From BOG-908 sp965199235 (lineage in GTDB: Bacteria > Pseudomonadota > Alphaproteobacteria > Acetobacterales > Acetobacteraceae): DNA of 64,000 nucleotides. Position 1 is the first letter of the stretch. Every line of letters starts with the position of its first letter. The stretch lies in assembly GCA_965199235.1 (NCBI GenBank), contig CBDAQU010000002.1:1860001-1924000 (forward strand). Reading direction: 5' to 3'. The notes beneath the pieces were generated by a model. It was not told the origin of the DNA. It worked only from the letters and a program-made list of their open reading frames with translations, and ran no database searches. The position numbers and the translations under genes were made by a program. Of the stretch, positions 8,382 to 16,202 are shown in pieces.

Positions 8382-9242
8382 ATGAGGCTATCGATACAGG
8401 CTCGCCAGGCGCTGGCCAGGCTGACGACCCCGGTACTCATTCTGGCGGCGCTGGCCCTGATGCTGCTCGGGCGGGCGACGCCGCTGGTTCCCGAACGGGC
8501 GCGTATAACCTTGTCCGATGCCTTGGCGCCGATCTACGCGGTGGTCGACGTGCCCTTGCGTGCTGTCCGCGGAGGCGCACGGGCGGTTCGCGAGACCGTG
8601 TTCCTGCGGGCCGAGAACGAGAAACTGCGGCTGGAGAACGACCGGTTGCGCCACTGGTACGACGTGGCGATGGCACTGGACGCGGAGAACGCAACGCTCA
8701 AGGAGAACCTGCACTGGGTGCCGGACCCCAAGCTGAGTTTCGTGACCGCGCGCGTGGTGGCCGATGCCGGCGGGGTCTATGCGCGGTCGGTATTGCTGTC
8801 GGTCGGGCCGCACAGCGACATACGCCGCGGCGAGGTGGCGCTTGACGCGGCGGGCCTGGCCGGCCGGGTGACGGAGGTGGGCGCGCGCAGCGCGCGCGTG
8901 CTGCTGATCACCGACATGAACAGCCGCATCCCCGTTCTGCTGGAGCACAGCCGCGCGCGCGCGATCCTGGCCGGCGCCAACGCGCCCAGCCCCAGGCTGC
9001 TCTACGTGCAGGACGGTCTGCATCCCCAGGAGGGCGAACGTGTGGTGACGTCGGCCGAGGCAGGGGCGTTTCCTGCAGGGTTGCTGATCGGAACGGTGCA
9101 TTTCGGCGACTCCGGCCAGATGGAGGTGGCGCCCGCAGCCGATCTGGGGCGTCTGGAAGTGGTGCGCATCTTCGATTACGGCCTGGGCGGCGTGGTGGCC
9201 CCGGAAGCGCCGGGGCGCGTCGCGGCACGCGACCCGGGCTGA
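8382..9242 (+). CDS. mreC: Rod-shape-determining protein MreC
   Basis: MreC is the periplasmic scaffold linking MreB filaments to PBP2 and RodA. The 286-residue product has one N-terminal membrane helix (about 14-32), a coiled coil (about 68-105, rich in Glu/Leu/Arg) and the two-barrel MreC domain with GLAGRV and the late GLLIGTV motif. ATG 8382 has GGGGAG a few bases upstream; GTG 8379 is possible. It lies 66 bp after mreB. Confidence 0.94.
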   Translation: MRLSIQARQALARLTTPVLILAALALMLLGRATPLVPERARITLSDALAPIYAVVDVPLRAVRGGARAVRETVFLRAENEKLRLENDRLRHWYDVAMALDAENATLKENLHWVPDPKLSFVTARVVADAGGVYARSVLLSVGPHSDIRRGEVALDAAGLAGRVTEVGARSARVLLITDMNSRIPVLLEHSRARAILAGANAPSPRLLYVQDGLHPQEGERVVTSAEAGAFPAGLLIGTVHFGDSGQMEVAPAADLGRLEVVRIFDYGLGGVVAPEAPGRVAARDPG

Positions 9243-9310
9243 CGGCGTGCGTGTGAAGACCCTCACCCTGCCCTCTGCCAAGGGTAGCGGGTTCGTGCGG
9301 CTGGCCGATC

Positions 9311-9859
9311 ATGGATAGGCAGCCTGGCATCCGTCCTCGTCTGGGGCTGTGGCATCGGCTGGACGTGGCCTCGCGCTACGCGGCGCCAGGCGTGCAGACC
9401 GTGGTGGTGCTGCTTCTGCTCTCGGCGCCGCTCGGCTTGCCCGGGCAGGCGCAGCTGCAGCCGGCCTGGGCGCTGACGAGCGTGTTCTTCTGGTCGCTCT
9501 ATCGCCCGAGCTCGATGCCGGCGTTGCTGGTGTTCGCCATCGGGCTGCTGCTCGACCTGCTGGCGCAGGGGCCGGTCGGCATCCACGTGATCATCCTGCT
9601 GCTGATCCACGCCTGCGTGCTCAGGTATCGCCGCAGCCTGGCGCGCACCGACTTCACGCTCGTGTGGCTGGCCTTCATCGGTCTGGCCTCGGCCTCCGCC
9701 CTGGCCGAGTGGCTTCTGGTGGCCGTGCTGACGTGGAGCCCCGTCCCGCCCTGGCCGGGGCTGTTCGAATTGGGGGTCGCTGCCGGCCTCTATCCCCTGC
9801 TGGCGCTGTACCTGATCACGCTGCACCGCGGGCGCGCCGCACCCGAGCAGGCGAGCTGA
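9311..9859 (+). CDS. mreD: Rod-shape-determining protein MreD
   Basis: The 182-residue integral membrane protein has about five predicted helices (for example 29-45, 70-86, 89-105, 117-135, 150-170) and the conserved PALLVFAIGLLLDLL stretch of MreD. It partners MreC in the elongasome at the inner membrane. The position between mreC and mrdA is the standard order. ATG 9311 follows a 68-bp gap; no competing start is better. Confidence 0.92.
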   Translation: MDRQPGIRPRLGLWHRLDVASRYAAPGVQTVVVLLLLSAPLGLPGQAQLQPAWALTSVFFWSLYRPSSMPALLVFAIGLLLDLLAQGPVGIHVIILLLIHACVLRYRRSLARTDFTLVWLAFIGLASASALAEWLLVAVLTWSPVPPWPGLFELGVAAGLYPLLALYLITLHRGRAAPEQAS

Positions 9860-9902
9860 TGTCCAGTCGTCAGCCATCAGTCGTCAGTCCTCAGAACGCG
9901 CA

Positions 9903-11762
9903 ATGAAGCAGGAGGGCACCCGCAACGGCGTGTTCACGCGGCGCGCGCTGCTCATGATGGCTGGCCAGATCGCAGCGCTCGGCGCGCTCGGGGTGAAACT
10001 CTACCGGGTGCAGGTGGAGCAGGGGGCGAAATACGCGACTCTGGCCGACAGCAACCGGATCAGCGCCCGCCTGATCGCGCCGCCGCGCGGCCGCATCCTG
10101 GACCGGTTCGGCGAGGTGCTGGCCGGCAACACGCTGAACTGGCGCGCGCTGATCCTGGCGGAGGAAACCACCGACATCGCCGCCACGCTTGCCGCCTTCG
10201 ACCGGCTGGTGCCGTTCGACGACCACGACCGTGCGCGCATCGAGCGGGACCTCAAACACAACCGCCGCTTCATCCCGGTGACGCTGAAGCAGTTCCTCGA
10301 CTGGGACCAGATGGCGCGCATCGAGGTGAACGCGCCCGATCTGCCAGGCGTGTTCGTCGATGTCGGCACCACCCGCCACTACCCGTTCGGCCCGGACCTG
10401 GCCCACATCGTGGGCTACGTGGCGCCGCCCAGCGACGCCGACCTCGGCGACGACCCCGTGCTGGCCCTGCCGGGCGTGCGCGTCGGCCGCGCCGGAATCG
10501 AGCAGTTCCGCGAGGAGGAGCTGCGCGGCGACGCGGGCGAGGTGCAGATGGAGGTCAACGCGGTCGGCCGCATCATCCGCGAGCTGGACCGCACCGAAGG
10601 CAGCCCAGGCGACGAGGTGGGCCTCACCATCGACGTTGGCCTGCAACGCAGCATCCTGGCCCAGCTCGGCGACACCGCCGCCAGCGCCGTGGTGATGGAC
10701 TGCACCAACGGCGAAGTGCTGGCGATGACGACGACGCCGAGCTTCGATCCGGCACTGTTCGACAGCGGCGTCAGCCAGGCGCAGTGGAACGAGTGGACGT
10801 CCGACCGCAAGACGCCGCTGATCAACAAGGCGACCGCAGGCGTGTATCCGCCCGGCTCCACCTTCAAGATGGCGGTGGGGCTGGCTGGCCTGCGCAGCGG
10901 CGCGATCACCGAAACCGACCGGATCAACTGCCCCGGCTACATCGACCTGGGCGACACGCGCTTTCACTGCTGGCGCAAGCACGGGCACGGCTCGCAGGAC
11001 CTGCACGGGGCGCTGAAACATTCCTGCGACGTGTTCTTCTACGAGGTGGCCCGGCGCGCCGGCATCGACGCGGTTGCACAGACGGCCAACCAGTTCAGCT
11101 TCGGCGTCGACACCGGCGTGGATCTGCCCGGCGCCCGCAAGGGTCTGATGCCGACGACGGCGTGGCGGCGCAGGCACGGCCATGTCTGGACCGTGGGCGA
11201 CACGATCGGCTGCGGCATCGGCCAGGGCTTCGTGCTGGCGACGCCGCTGCAGCTGGCCACCTATGTCAGCCGGATCGCCACCGGCCGCGTGGTGGTGCCG
11301 CATGTGACCCGGACGATCGCCGGCGCCATCCAGAGCGGCGTGAAGCCCGAAGACTACCCGGTGCTGGACGTGCCGGAAACCGCGCTGCAGTTGGTGCGCG
11401 CCGGCATGTTCGCGGTGGTGAACGAGGGCGGCGGCACCGCGCCGCATGCCCGTTTGGGGCTGCCCGGCATGCAGCTGGCGGGCAAGACGGGATCGAGCCA
11501 GGTGCGGCGCGTCAGCCGCTGGGCGCGCGAGCACGGGCATTTCAACAGTGCCCAGCTCCCCTGGGAGTTCCGGCCGCACGCCCTGTTCGTGTGCTTCGCC
11601 CCCTACGACACGCCGCGCTACGCGGTGGCCGTGGTGGTGGAACACGGCAACGCCGGCGCCGACGTGGCCGCCCCTTTGGCCCGCGACATCATGCGCGACA
11701 CGATCACCCGCGACCCGGCTGGTCGCTCGGTGGCGCCCGGGCAGAGCTTGGCTTCCGGGTAG
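9903..11762 (+). CDS. mrdA: Peptidoglycan transpeptidase PBP2
   Basis: PBP2 cross-links peptidoglycan during side-wall elongation and determines rod shape. The 619-residue product has an N-terminal membrane anchor (about 17-35), a pedestal domain containing the PPRGRILDR motif, and the transpeptidase domain with STFK (nucleophile Ser319), the PBP2-type S-x-D motif at 374-376 and KTG at 528-530. Its usual partner rodA is absent downstream; accessory DNA follows instead. A CAAGGGGC-TCT-GCCCCTTG hairpin lies 21 bases after the stop. Confidence 0.95.
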   Translation: MKQEGTRNGVFTRRALLMMAGQIAALGALGVKLYRVQVEQGAKYATLADSNRISARLIAPPRGRILDRFGEVLAGNTLNWRALILAEETTDIAATLAAFDRLVPFDDHDRARIERDLKHNRRFIPVTLKQFLDWDQMARIEVNAPDLPGVFVDVGTTRHYPFGPDLAHIVGYVAPPSDADLGDDPVLALPGVRVGRAGIEQFREEELRGDAGEVQMEVNAVGRIIRELDRTEGSPGDEVGLTIDVGLQRSILAQLGDTAASAVVMDCTNGEVLAMTTTPSFDPALFDSGVSQAQWNEWTSDRKTPLINKATAGVYPPGSTFKMAVGLAGLRSGAITETDRINCPGYIDLGDTRFHCWRKHGHGSQDLHGALKHSCDVFFYEVARRAGIDAVAQTANQFSFGVDTGVDLPGARKGLMPTTAWRRRHGHVWTVGDTIGCGIGQGFVLATPLQLATYVSRIATGRVVVPHVTRTIAGAIQSGVKPEDYPVLDVPETALQLVRAGMFAVVNEGGGTAPHARLGLPGMQLAGKTGSSQVRRVSRWAREHGHFNSAQLPWEFRPHALFVCFAPYDTPRYAVAVVVEHGNAGADVAAPLARDIMRDTITRDPAGRSVAPGQSLASG

Positions 11763-11783
11763 GTGAGACAAGACAAGGCAAGG

Positions 11784-11802
11784 CAAGGGGCTCTGCCCCT
11801 TG
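11784..11802 (+). terminator. Hairpin after mrdA (dispersed GGGGCTCTGCCCC type)
   Basis: A perfect stem CAAGGGGC/GCCCCTTG with loop TCT follows mrdA. A close relative (GGGGCTCTGCCC then TTGACCC) lies at 60485-60505, so this is also a dispersed palindrome. No T-run is present. Confidence 0.55.
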
Positions 11803-11879
11803 ACCCCGCCAAAGGCCAGTCGGCCTCTGGACACCGTTACTGAAGGTAAGAGATCAGGGGCCACCGCGACCTGTTCGCC

Positions 11880-12332
11880 ATGTCTGCGCTGCACCGCAAG
11901 CGCGCCTATCTAGGCGGCGAGATACAGGCGGCCGAGACCGCGCTGAACACGCAGCGTGACACTCTCTCGACCTTGGATGCCGTGATCCGGCGGTGTAAGC
12001 CTGACAGCGACCCCGAGCTTATTCCAGCCAGCCGGCCATCCTCGTGGCGGTGCATGTTCTTCCGGCACGATGAGCAGCGGCGGGTATGCCTGGATGCCCT
12101 ACGGGATGCCAAGGAGCCTATGTCCGCCCGCAACGTGGCCGAATACGCCATGGCCGCGAAGGGTCTGGACGTTGAACCGAGGGTGCGGGCCAAGATCACA
12201 GAGAAGGTGCGCCAAACGCTGCACGGGCTGGCGGCTAAGGGCATTGTGCGAAAGCTGATCGGATGGCCGGATACGTGGTGGGAGTTGGCGAATAAAAGCA
12301 GCGAGCAATTTACGCTCGCTGCTTTGGCTTGA
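11880..12332 (+). CDS. Hypothetical protein, probable coiled-coil plus winged-helix-like fold
   Basis: The 150-residue product opens with MSALHRKRAYLGGEIQAAE, a short coiled coil (about 3-40), then a region around 55-130 that looks like a helix-turn-helix: residues with DALRDAKEPMSARNVAEYAM and later LAAKGIVRKLI. This type recurs in alphaproteobacterial accessory regions without assigned function. It is the first gene of the island after mrdA. Its stop abuts the stop of the convergent antitoxin gene (12333). The start ATG 11880 lacks a strong ribosome site. Confidence 0.6.
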   Translation: MSALHRKRAYLGGEIQAAETALNTQRDTLSTLDAVIRRCKPDSDPELIPASRPSSWRCMFFRHDEQRRVCLDALRDAKEPMSARNVAEYAMAAKGLDVEPRVRAKITEKVRQTLHGLAAKGIVRKLIGWPDTWWELANKSSEQFTLAALA

Positions 12333-12890
12333 TCAGGCGATTCGGCGAGCTGGACGTTCGAAGTCTTCGTCCACCTCCCACGCAGGAAGGTTTTTGTTTG
12401 CCTTCCTTATCTTCACAGAGTGGAAATGCAGGTAAGGCACTTCGAATGCCGGTTCAGATTTCCACGGGTCCAATATAATCAGGTGCGCTATGGCACTCCC
12501 ATCGTAGGGTATTCCGGGAGCCGCGTCCTTCAACGACTCACAGACCAATAACCGGAACACTTTCTCTGCATAGCCGCCCATTGGCTGCTTGCCATTTTCC
12601 CAACGACTGATGGTTTCTGGCGAGGTCTTCTCCCCCATCTTCGCCGCGAGATCGGCAGCGGTCCAGCCGGCAATCTTCCGTATAGCTTTGAGCTCTGTCC
12701 CCAGTAACCTAACCGGCATCAGAGAACGTGCAACCGCCGCCGCCGCCGAGAGAGATTCGAATTCCGGAATTTCAATGGAGGTATCACCTTCATCATCGTC
12801 TATAACTTGCGCAGTGTCAGCGACGATCACTCGGAGACCGATCATATCGCTGATGTCGTGTTCCTCCAGGATGCGCCTATTGTCTTTCAT
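12333..12890 (-). CDS. HTH (XRE/HigA-MqsA type) antitoxin
   Basis: The 185-residue protein has a helix-turn-helix around residues 63-105 (LGTELKAIRKIAGWTAADLA, then SPETISRWENGKQ), typical of antitoxins that recognise their own promoter. The N-terminal 60 residues and C-terminal 80 residues have no recognised domain. It lies 23 bp downstream of a DUF4258 gene on the same strand, the usual toxin-first order of such pairs. It presumably neutralises the toxin and represses the operon through the palindrome at 13248-13264 (inference). Confidence 0.75.
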   Translation of the reverse strand: MKDNRRILEEHDISDMIGLRVIVADTAQVIDDDEGDTSIEIPEFESLSAAAAVARSLMPVRLLGTELKAIRKIAGWTAADLAAKMGEKTSPETISRWENGKQPMGGYAEKVFRLLVCESLKDAAPGIPYDGSAIAHLIILDPWKSEPAFEVPYLHFHSVKIRKANKNLPAWEVDEDFERPARRIA

Positions 12891-12913
12891 TTTAAGACCC
12901 CTAGCCTCAAAGG

Positions 12914-13213
12914 CTACAGCATCATAGCCGTAACCAACTTCACGATGACTACTGCCGGATACACGGCAATTACGACACGAATTGACCTTCCATCAAGGTC
13001 TGGTCCCTCTACGTGCCAAAGTTGATCGCGTTTCCATTCGACCCAAGTCACCTCAGAGCGAGCGATTACGTGCCGAACATCGGCAGCCAAAATGTTGTCG
13101 TTAGCCATCTCCTGACGAGCATGGTCACTGATCCTAAACCGAAGTCTAGGGTCTCTCCACACTCTGCGGAGCGTAGCTGTCTCTTCAAGCAATTTTGGCT
13201 TGGCCGACCTCAT
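12914..13213 (-). CDS. DUF4258 putative toxin
   Basis: The 99-residue product carries the DUF4258 pattern: ISDHARQEMANDNILAADVR (helical start with conserved His and Arg), then a beta sheet with WKRDQLWHVEGPDLDGRSIR and VVIAVYPAVVIVKLVTA. DUF4258 proteins have a RelE/BrnT-like size and fold and are commonly paired with HTH antitoxins; RNase activity has not been shown here. The start at 13213 follows AGAGAGG. It is the first gene of a two-gene operon. Confidence 0.72.
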   Translation of the reverse strand: MRSAKPKLLEETATLRRVWRDPRLRFRISDHARQEMANDNILAADVRHVIARSEVTWVEWKRDQLWHVEGPDLDGRSIRVVIAVYPAVVIVKLVTAMML

Positions 13214-13247
13214 GAAACCTCTCTTCCAAGGACTATCTACGCCAAAG

Positions 13248-13264
13248 GTTGATATAATGTCAAC
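13248..13264 (-). promoter_or_regulatory. Candidate operator/promoter of the toxin-antitoxin operon
   Basis: The sequence GTTGATATAATGTCAAC is a 17-bp near-palindrome with GTTGA/TCAAC arms. On the minus strand it provides TTGACA, with TAGATA 18 bases further on as a possible -10, 35-50 bases upstream of the toxin start. The site overlaps the stop codon of the decayed transposase. Confidence 0.45.
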
Positions 13265-14236
13265 ATGCCCGCTGCCAATACCCGCAGAAATCCACGCTCG
13301 GCCGCGCCTTCATCGCCAGCCCCACCACGCCGCGCGCCTGGGCACCGTTATCGGCCCGGCGGTGATCCTCGCGCCATGCGCTCTGCTGGGCATAGCGGCC
13401 GAGATACACGCCGCTGATATGGTGGTGGTGGCCGTGCTCAGCGCGGCGCATCCGGGAGAAGAAGGACTCCGCCCCGTTCGTGCAGGCCCCGGCATCGCTA
13501 TAGGCGAGCTGGTGGTTGACGGTCTTCACCACGTAGTGGGCGGACAGGTCAGTCCAGGCCGTGCTCTCGTCCACCATGATCTCCGTCTCGCGTGCCACCC
13601 GGTTGCGGATGAAGGAGAGGGCCGCGCGCTCTGACCGGAAGGCGTTTGGCAGCACCTTGCCGTCACGCTCCCGGATCACGACCACGCACTGGCGCTTGCC
13701 GTTTTGGTTCCGAGCGAGCCGGCGGTCCCGGCGGTTCTCTTTGTGGTTAGCCTGCTTCTGGTAGCCGCCGAAGTAGCCGCCGTCGATCTCCACCACCTTG
13801 CCAGCCCCGCCGAGCTGGTAGCCTCGAACCTCGGTTGACATGGCTTCCCGCAGCTTATGGGCCAAGACAAAGGCCGTTTTGTATTGCATTCCCAGGTCAC
13901 GCGGGAGAGCCAAGGCAGACTTGCATTTGACCTCGTTGCAGAAAATTACGATGGCCGCGAGATAGGTGCGTAGCGGCATCTTGTGGAACGCGAACAGCGT
14001 GCCGGACGTGAGGCTGAATCCTTGCGGCAGGCCTGACAGCGAAAGCGCAGGGCACCGTTCGGCCGGCGAGCCTCGTAGCAAGCCGGGCAAGCGCAGTGCG
14101 GACAGACAGCTTTGCCAGCCGTCTCTGCCCAACGGATGGCCGCGAACGTCGTCTCGGCCTAGGAGTCCGTCATGCGGAGGACAGTGGCCAGTGAGAGTGT
14201 CCGGGCTTTAGCTGAGAGGAGGAAGTGGCTGGCCAT
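13260..14236 (-). pseudogene. IS1595-family transposase, disrupted
   Basis: The C-terminal part (13260-14060) is open and shows IS1595 features: SGTLFAFHKMPLRTYLAAI, VVEIDGGYFGG (catalytic Asp), IMVDESTAW and the ending SVDFCGYWQRA. The N-terminus starts at 14236 with MASHFLLSAKARTLSL, but is cut by a TAG after 25 codons (14159-14161). It then continues in frame through the zinc-ribbon cysteines (VCPHCACPAC and CQAC) to a one-base deletion near 14025, after which the main frame takes over. The element should therefore make no full transposase. Confidence 0.82.
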
Positions 14237-14293
14237 CTTCGTATCGCTAACTGTTTAGCAAATATGACAGGATAGAATGCTATTGGCAACAGG
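13268..14293 (-). mobile_element. Remnant IS1595-family insertion sequence
   Basis: Around the broken transposase, the arms CCCGCTGCCAATA (13268-13280) and TATTGGCAACAGG (14281-14293) are inverted matches at 11 of 13 positions and give a plausible length of about 1.03 kb. The left arm is also the end of the transposase frame. Exact tips and an 8-bp target duplication could not be established. Confidence 0.55.
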
Positions 14294-14341
14294 AAAATAG
14301 CGTATATTCTATCTTTCGTCGGTTAACGACAGGAGATAAGC

Positions 14342-14581
14342 ATGGGCATCGCGGCAACTGAGAAAGAACTGGCGGGCAAGGCGGCTCGATTCCTGAAGGC
14401 TGAGCTAAAGCGGGCTGGGCTGACCTACGCACAGCTTGCGGAGAAGCTGAAAGATCACGGGCTAGAGGAAACCGAGGCGTCAATCGCCAGCAAGATTTCG
14501 CGCGGAACTTTTGCGGCTACTTTCTTTCTGGGAGTTGTCGCGGCGCTTGAATTGGAGGGACTGCAGCTTGGGGATTTGTAG
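14342..14581 (+). CDS. DUF6471-type small HTH-like protein
   Basis: The 79-residue product matches the DUF6471 pattern: FLKAELKRAGLTYAQLAEKL, then EASIASKISRGTFAATFF. It has a helix-turn-helix character and is probably DNA-binding, but no target is known. AGGAGA lies seven bases before ATG 14342, and an AT-rich stretch (14294-14330) gives room for a promoter. Its last 65 bp overlap, convergently, the 3' end of the AT-rich membrane-protein gene. It sits just outside the right arm of the IS remnant. Confidence 0.75.
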   Translation: MGIAATEKELAGKAARFLKAELKRAGLTYAQLAEKLKDHGLEETEASIASKISRGTFAATFFLGVVAALELEGLQLGDL

Positions 14582-15401
14582 ATTCCCACCAATTGTCAGG
14601 AGTGTAACCTCCTTCAATTTTTAGCTCTCCGGTTTTTCGATCTTTATAAAAGAAAGCCGACGGGCCTTGCAATTTCTTGTCCAAGAACGTCTCTCGTTTT
14701 GCCATAGGACTATTTACTACTCCTACTTTCGGGTAGTCAAAAAACGCGTAGCGGTATATTGATGTATATTCAGTTTTCTTGCCGTAAATGTCCCCAAAAT
14801 AATCAATCTGTATTTCAGCCCAATCAAACGGATTTCTTGCTATTTCGGGTATGTCGAGATCATCTCCTGGCGCAATAACACGAGGTTTTTGATTCCCTAG
14901 TTCTAGCCAGTTTTCATGGCTGAGTTTCACAACGGTTCTGATTATGCTAATTGTTGAGTTGCTTGTATTTGTAGCTAGAAGATGAAAGGGTATTTGATGA
15001 TAAATCGCACCATCGTCCATTATAAGGGACAGTTTTAGATGCGATGAAATCGTTTCCCCCGGATCACCCTGGTGAATGTTTTCGTAGTAGACAATCCCGG
15101 CACTTGCAGAAAACCAAACCAAAGACAAAAAACATAAAGATATTCTGGTGCCATTTCGCCATGTTGGTTCGGCCAAAACGGCATAGATACCTATTAGAAG
15201 CCCAGATGCCAAAATGATGCTGGCAATCATAAGGTTGCCGAAGGCGGCGAGACCGCCAATCCAAGCACCGAAAATGAACGCGACTTCAACCGTTCGTAGG
15301 AAACCACTACCGCGCTGCCAAATAGATTTGGGGCGCTGATACTTGGAGGGCGGAGTCCAAGGCGGTTGTCTTGGCGGCTGTCTTCCTTTCAGTGCGGCCA
15401 T
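14517..15401 (-). CDS. AT-rich gene for a two-to-four-helix membrane protein, function unknown
   Basis: The 294-residue product has a proline-rich cytoplasmic start, membrane helices at about 38-58, 60-75 and 88-105, and a long mostly beta-rich domain (about 120-260). No family is recognised. Base composition from about 14590 to 15330 is strikingly lower in G+C than the surroundings, with many A/T-ending codons, which indicates recent transfer. The last 22 codons read through the antisense of the DUF6471 gene, so the original C-terminus may have been replaced. Start 15401 has only a weak ribosome site. Confidence 0.65.
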   Translation of the reverse strand: MAALKGRQPPRQPPWTPPSKYQRPKSIWQRGSGFLRTVEVAFIFGAWIGGLAAFGNLMIASIILASGLLIGIYAVLAEPTWRNGTRISLCFLSLVWFSASAGIVYYENIHQGDPGETISSHLKLSLIMDDGAIYHQIPFHLLATNTSNSTISIIRTVVKLSHENWLELGNQKPRVIAPGDDLDIPEIARNPFDWAEIQIDYFGDIYGKKTEYTSIYRYAFFDYPKVGVVNSPMAKRETFLDKKLQGPSAFFYKDRKTGELKIEGGYTPDNWWESTNPQAAVPPIQAPRQLPERK

Positions 15402-15576
15402 CTAGACCACCCTATCCCACTCCCAAAACGGGAGTCGATAGAGCCACCCCACCCAGCGCCCACCGTCCTAAACATGGTGCTCAACCATGTAGTGCGGACG
15501 TATGCAGCCTGCCTCGCCTCCGTGATGGCGGGTGCTACCTGATACCGGTTCTAAAGAGGACTGTCCTCTGCGGGGT

Positions 15577-15619
15577 CCAGGGGCGTCGTGCGTAGCACGC
15601 TGGCGCGTGACGCCCCTGG
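15577..15619. repeat. REP-like double hairpin, family A (single copy)
   Basis: An outer 11-bp inverted repeat CCAGGGGCGTC/GACGCCCCTGG encloses the inner hairpin CGTGC-GTA-GCACG. The same core appears four times in tandem at 31078-31169. The rest of gap 15402-15651 shows no gene. Confidence 0.75.
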
Positions 15620-15651
15620 CCTTCCTTTCCACCAACAGCCACACTCTCCTC

Positions 15652-16113
15652 ATGCTCTACCTGGACGACATGCACGTGGGCGATCGTGTGACGTTGGGGC
15701 CGATCGAGGTCCTGCGCGAGGATGCGCTGGATTTCGCCCGCAAATACGATCCGCAGCCCTTTCACCTCGACGATGCGGCGGCCGAGGCGCATCCGTTCTT
15801 CAAGCGGCTCTCGATCAGCGGCTGGCAGACCTGTGCCTATGCGATGCGGCTGATGGTCGACGACATGCAGGCGCGGTCGATGCAGTCGCTCGGCTCGCCC
15901 GGGATCGACGCCATACGCTGGCTGAAGCCCGTGTATCCTGGCGACCGGCTGACTTTGGAGGCGGAGACGCTGGAGGTGCGGCGCTCTCGCAGCAAGCCCG
16001 GGATGGGTTCGGTCAAGCGCCGCTGGGTGTTCATCAACCAGCACGGCGAACCGGTGATGAGCATGGAGGGTGTGGGCCTGTTCGCCGCCCGCGTGCCGGC
16101 ACAGGAGCGGTAA
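15652..16113 (+). CDS. MaoC-like (hot-dog) dehydratase family protein
   Basis: The 153-residue product has a MaoC dehydratase-like hot-dog fold: MHVGDRVTLGPIEVLREDAL, then FARKYDPQPFHLDDAAA with the family's D-x-x-P-x-H hydration motif, and a late WVFINQHGEPVM strand. Relatives hydrate enoyl-CoA thioesters; the substrate here is unknown. ATG 15652 is chosen because the family similarity begins there; the longer open frame upstream reads through a repeat. No operon partner is close. Confidence 0.85.
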   Translation: MLYLDDMHVGDRVTLGPIEVLREDALDFARKYDPQPFHLDDAAAEAHPFFKRLSISGWQTCAYAMRLMVDDMQARSMQSLGSPGIDAIRWLKPVYPGDRLTLEAETLEVRRSRSKPGMGSVKRRWVFINQHGEPVMSMEGVGLFAARVPAQER

Positions 16114-16202
16114 CACTTTCGCGGTCTGAGGCATACTGCCCGCCGGCCGCGCGTTGATCTCGCAAGACGCTTTTTCGGCGCCTTATCGAGGATCAACGCT
16201 CC

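Noticed and set aside
9891..11894. 667-codon antisense frame over mrdA
   Set aside because: PBP2 on the plus strand has all three transpeptidase motifs; the antisense frame is a shadow.
15420..15520. Possible tRNA-like fold in the gap before the MaoC gene
   Set aside because: Short inverted pieces exist, but no cloverleaf with a proper T-loop and acceptor stem could be built on either strand.
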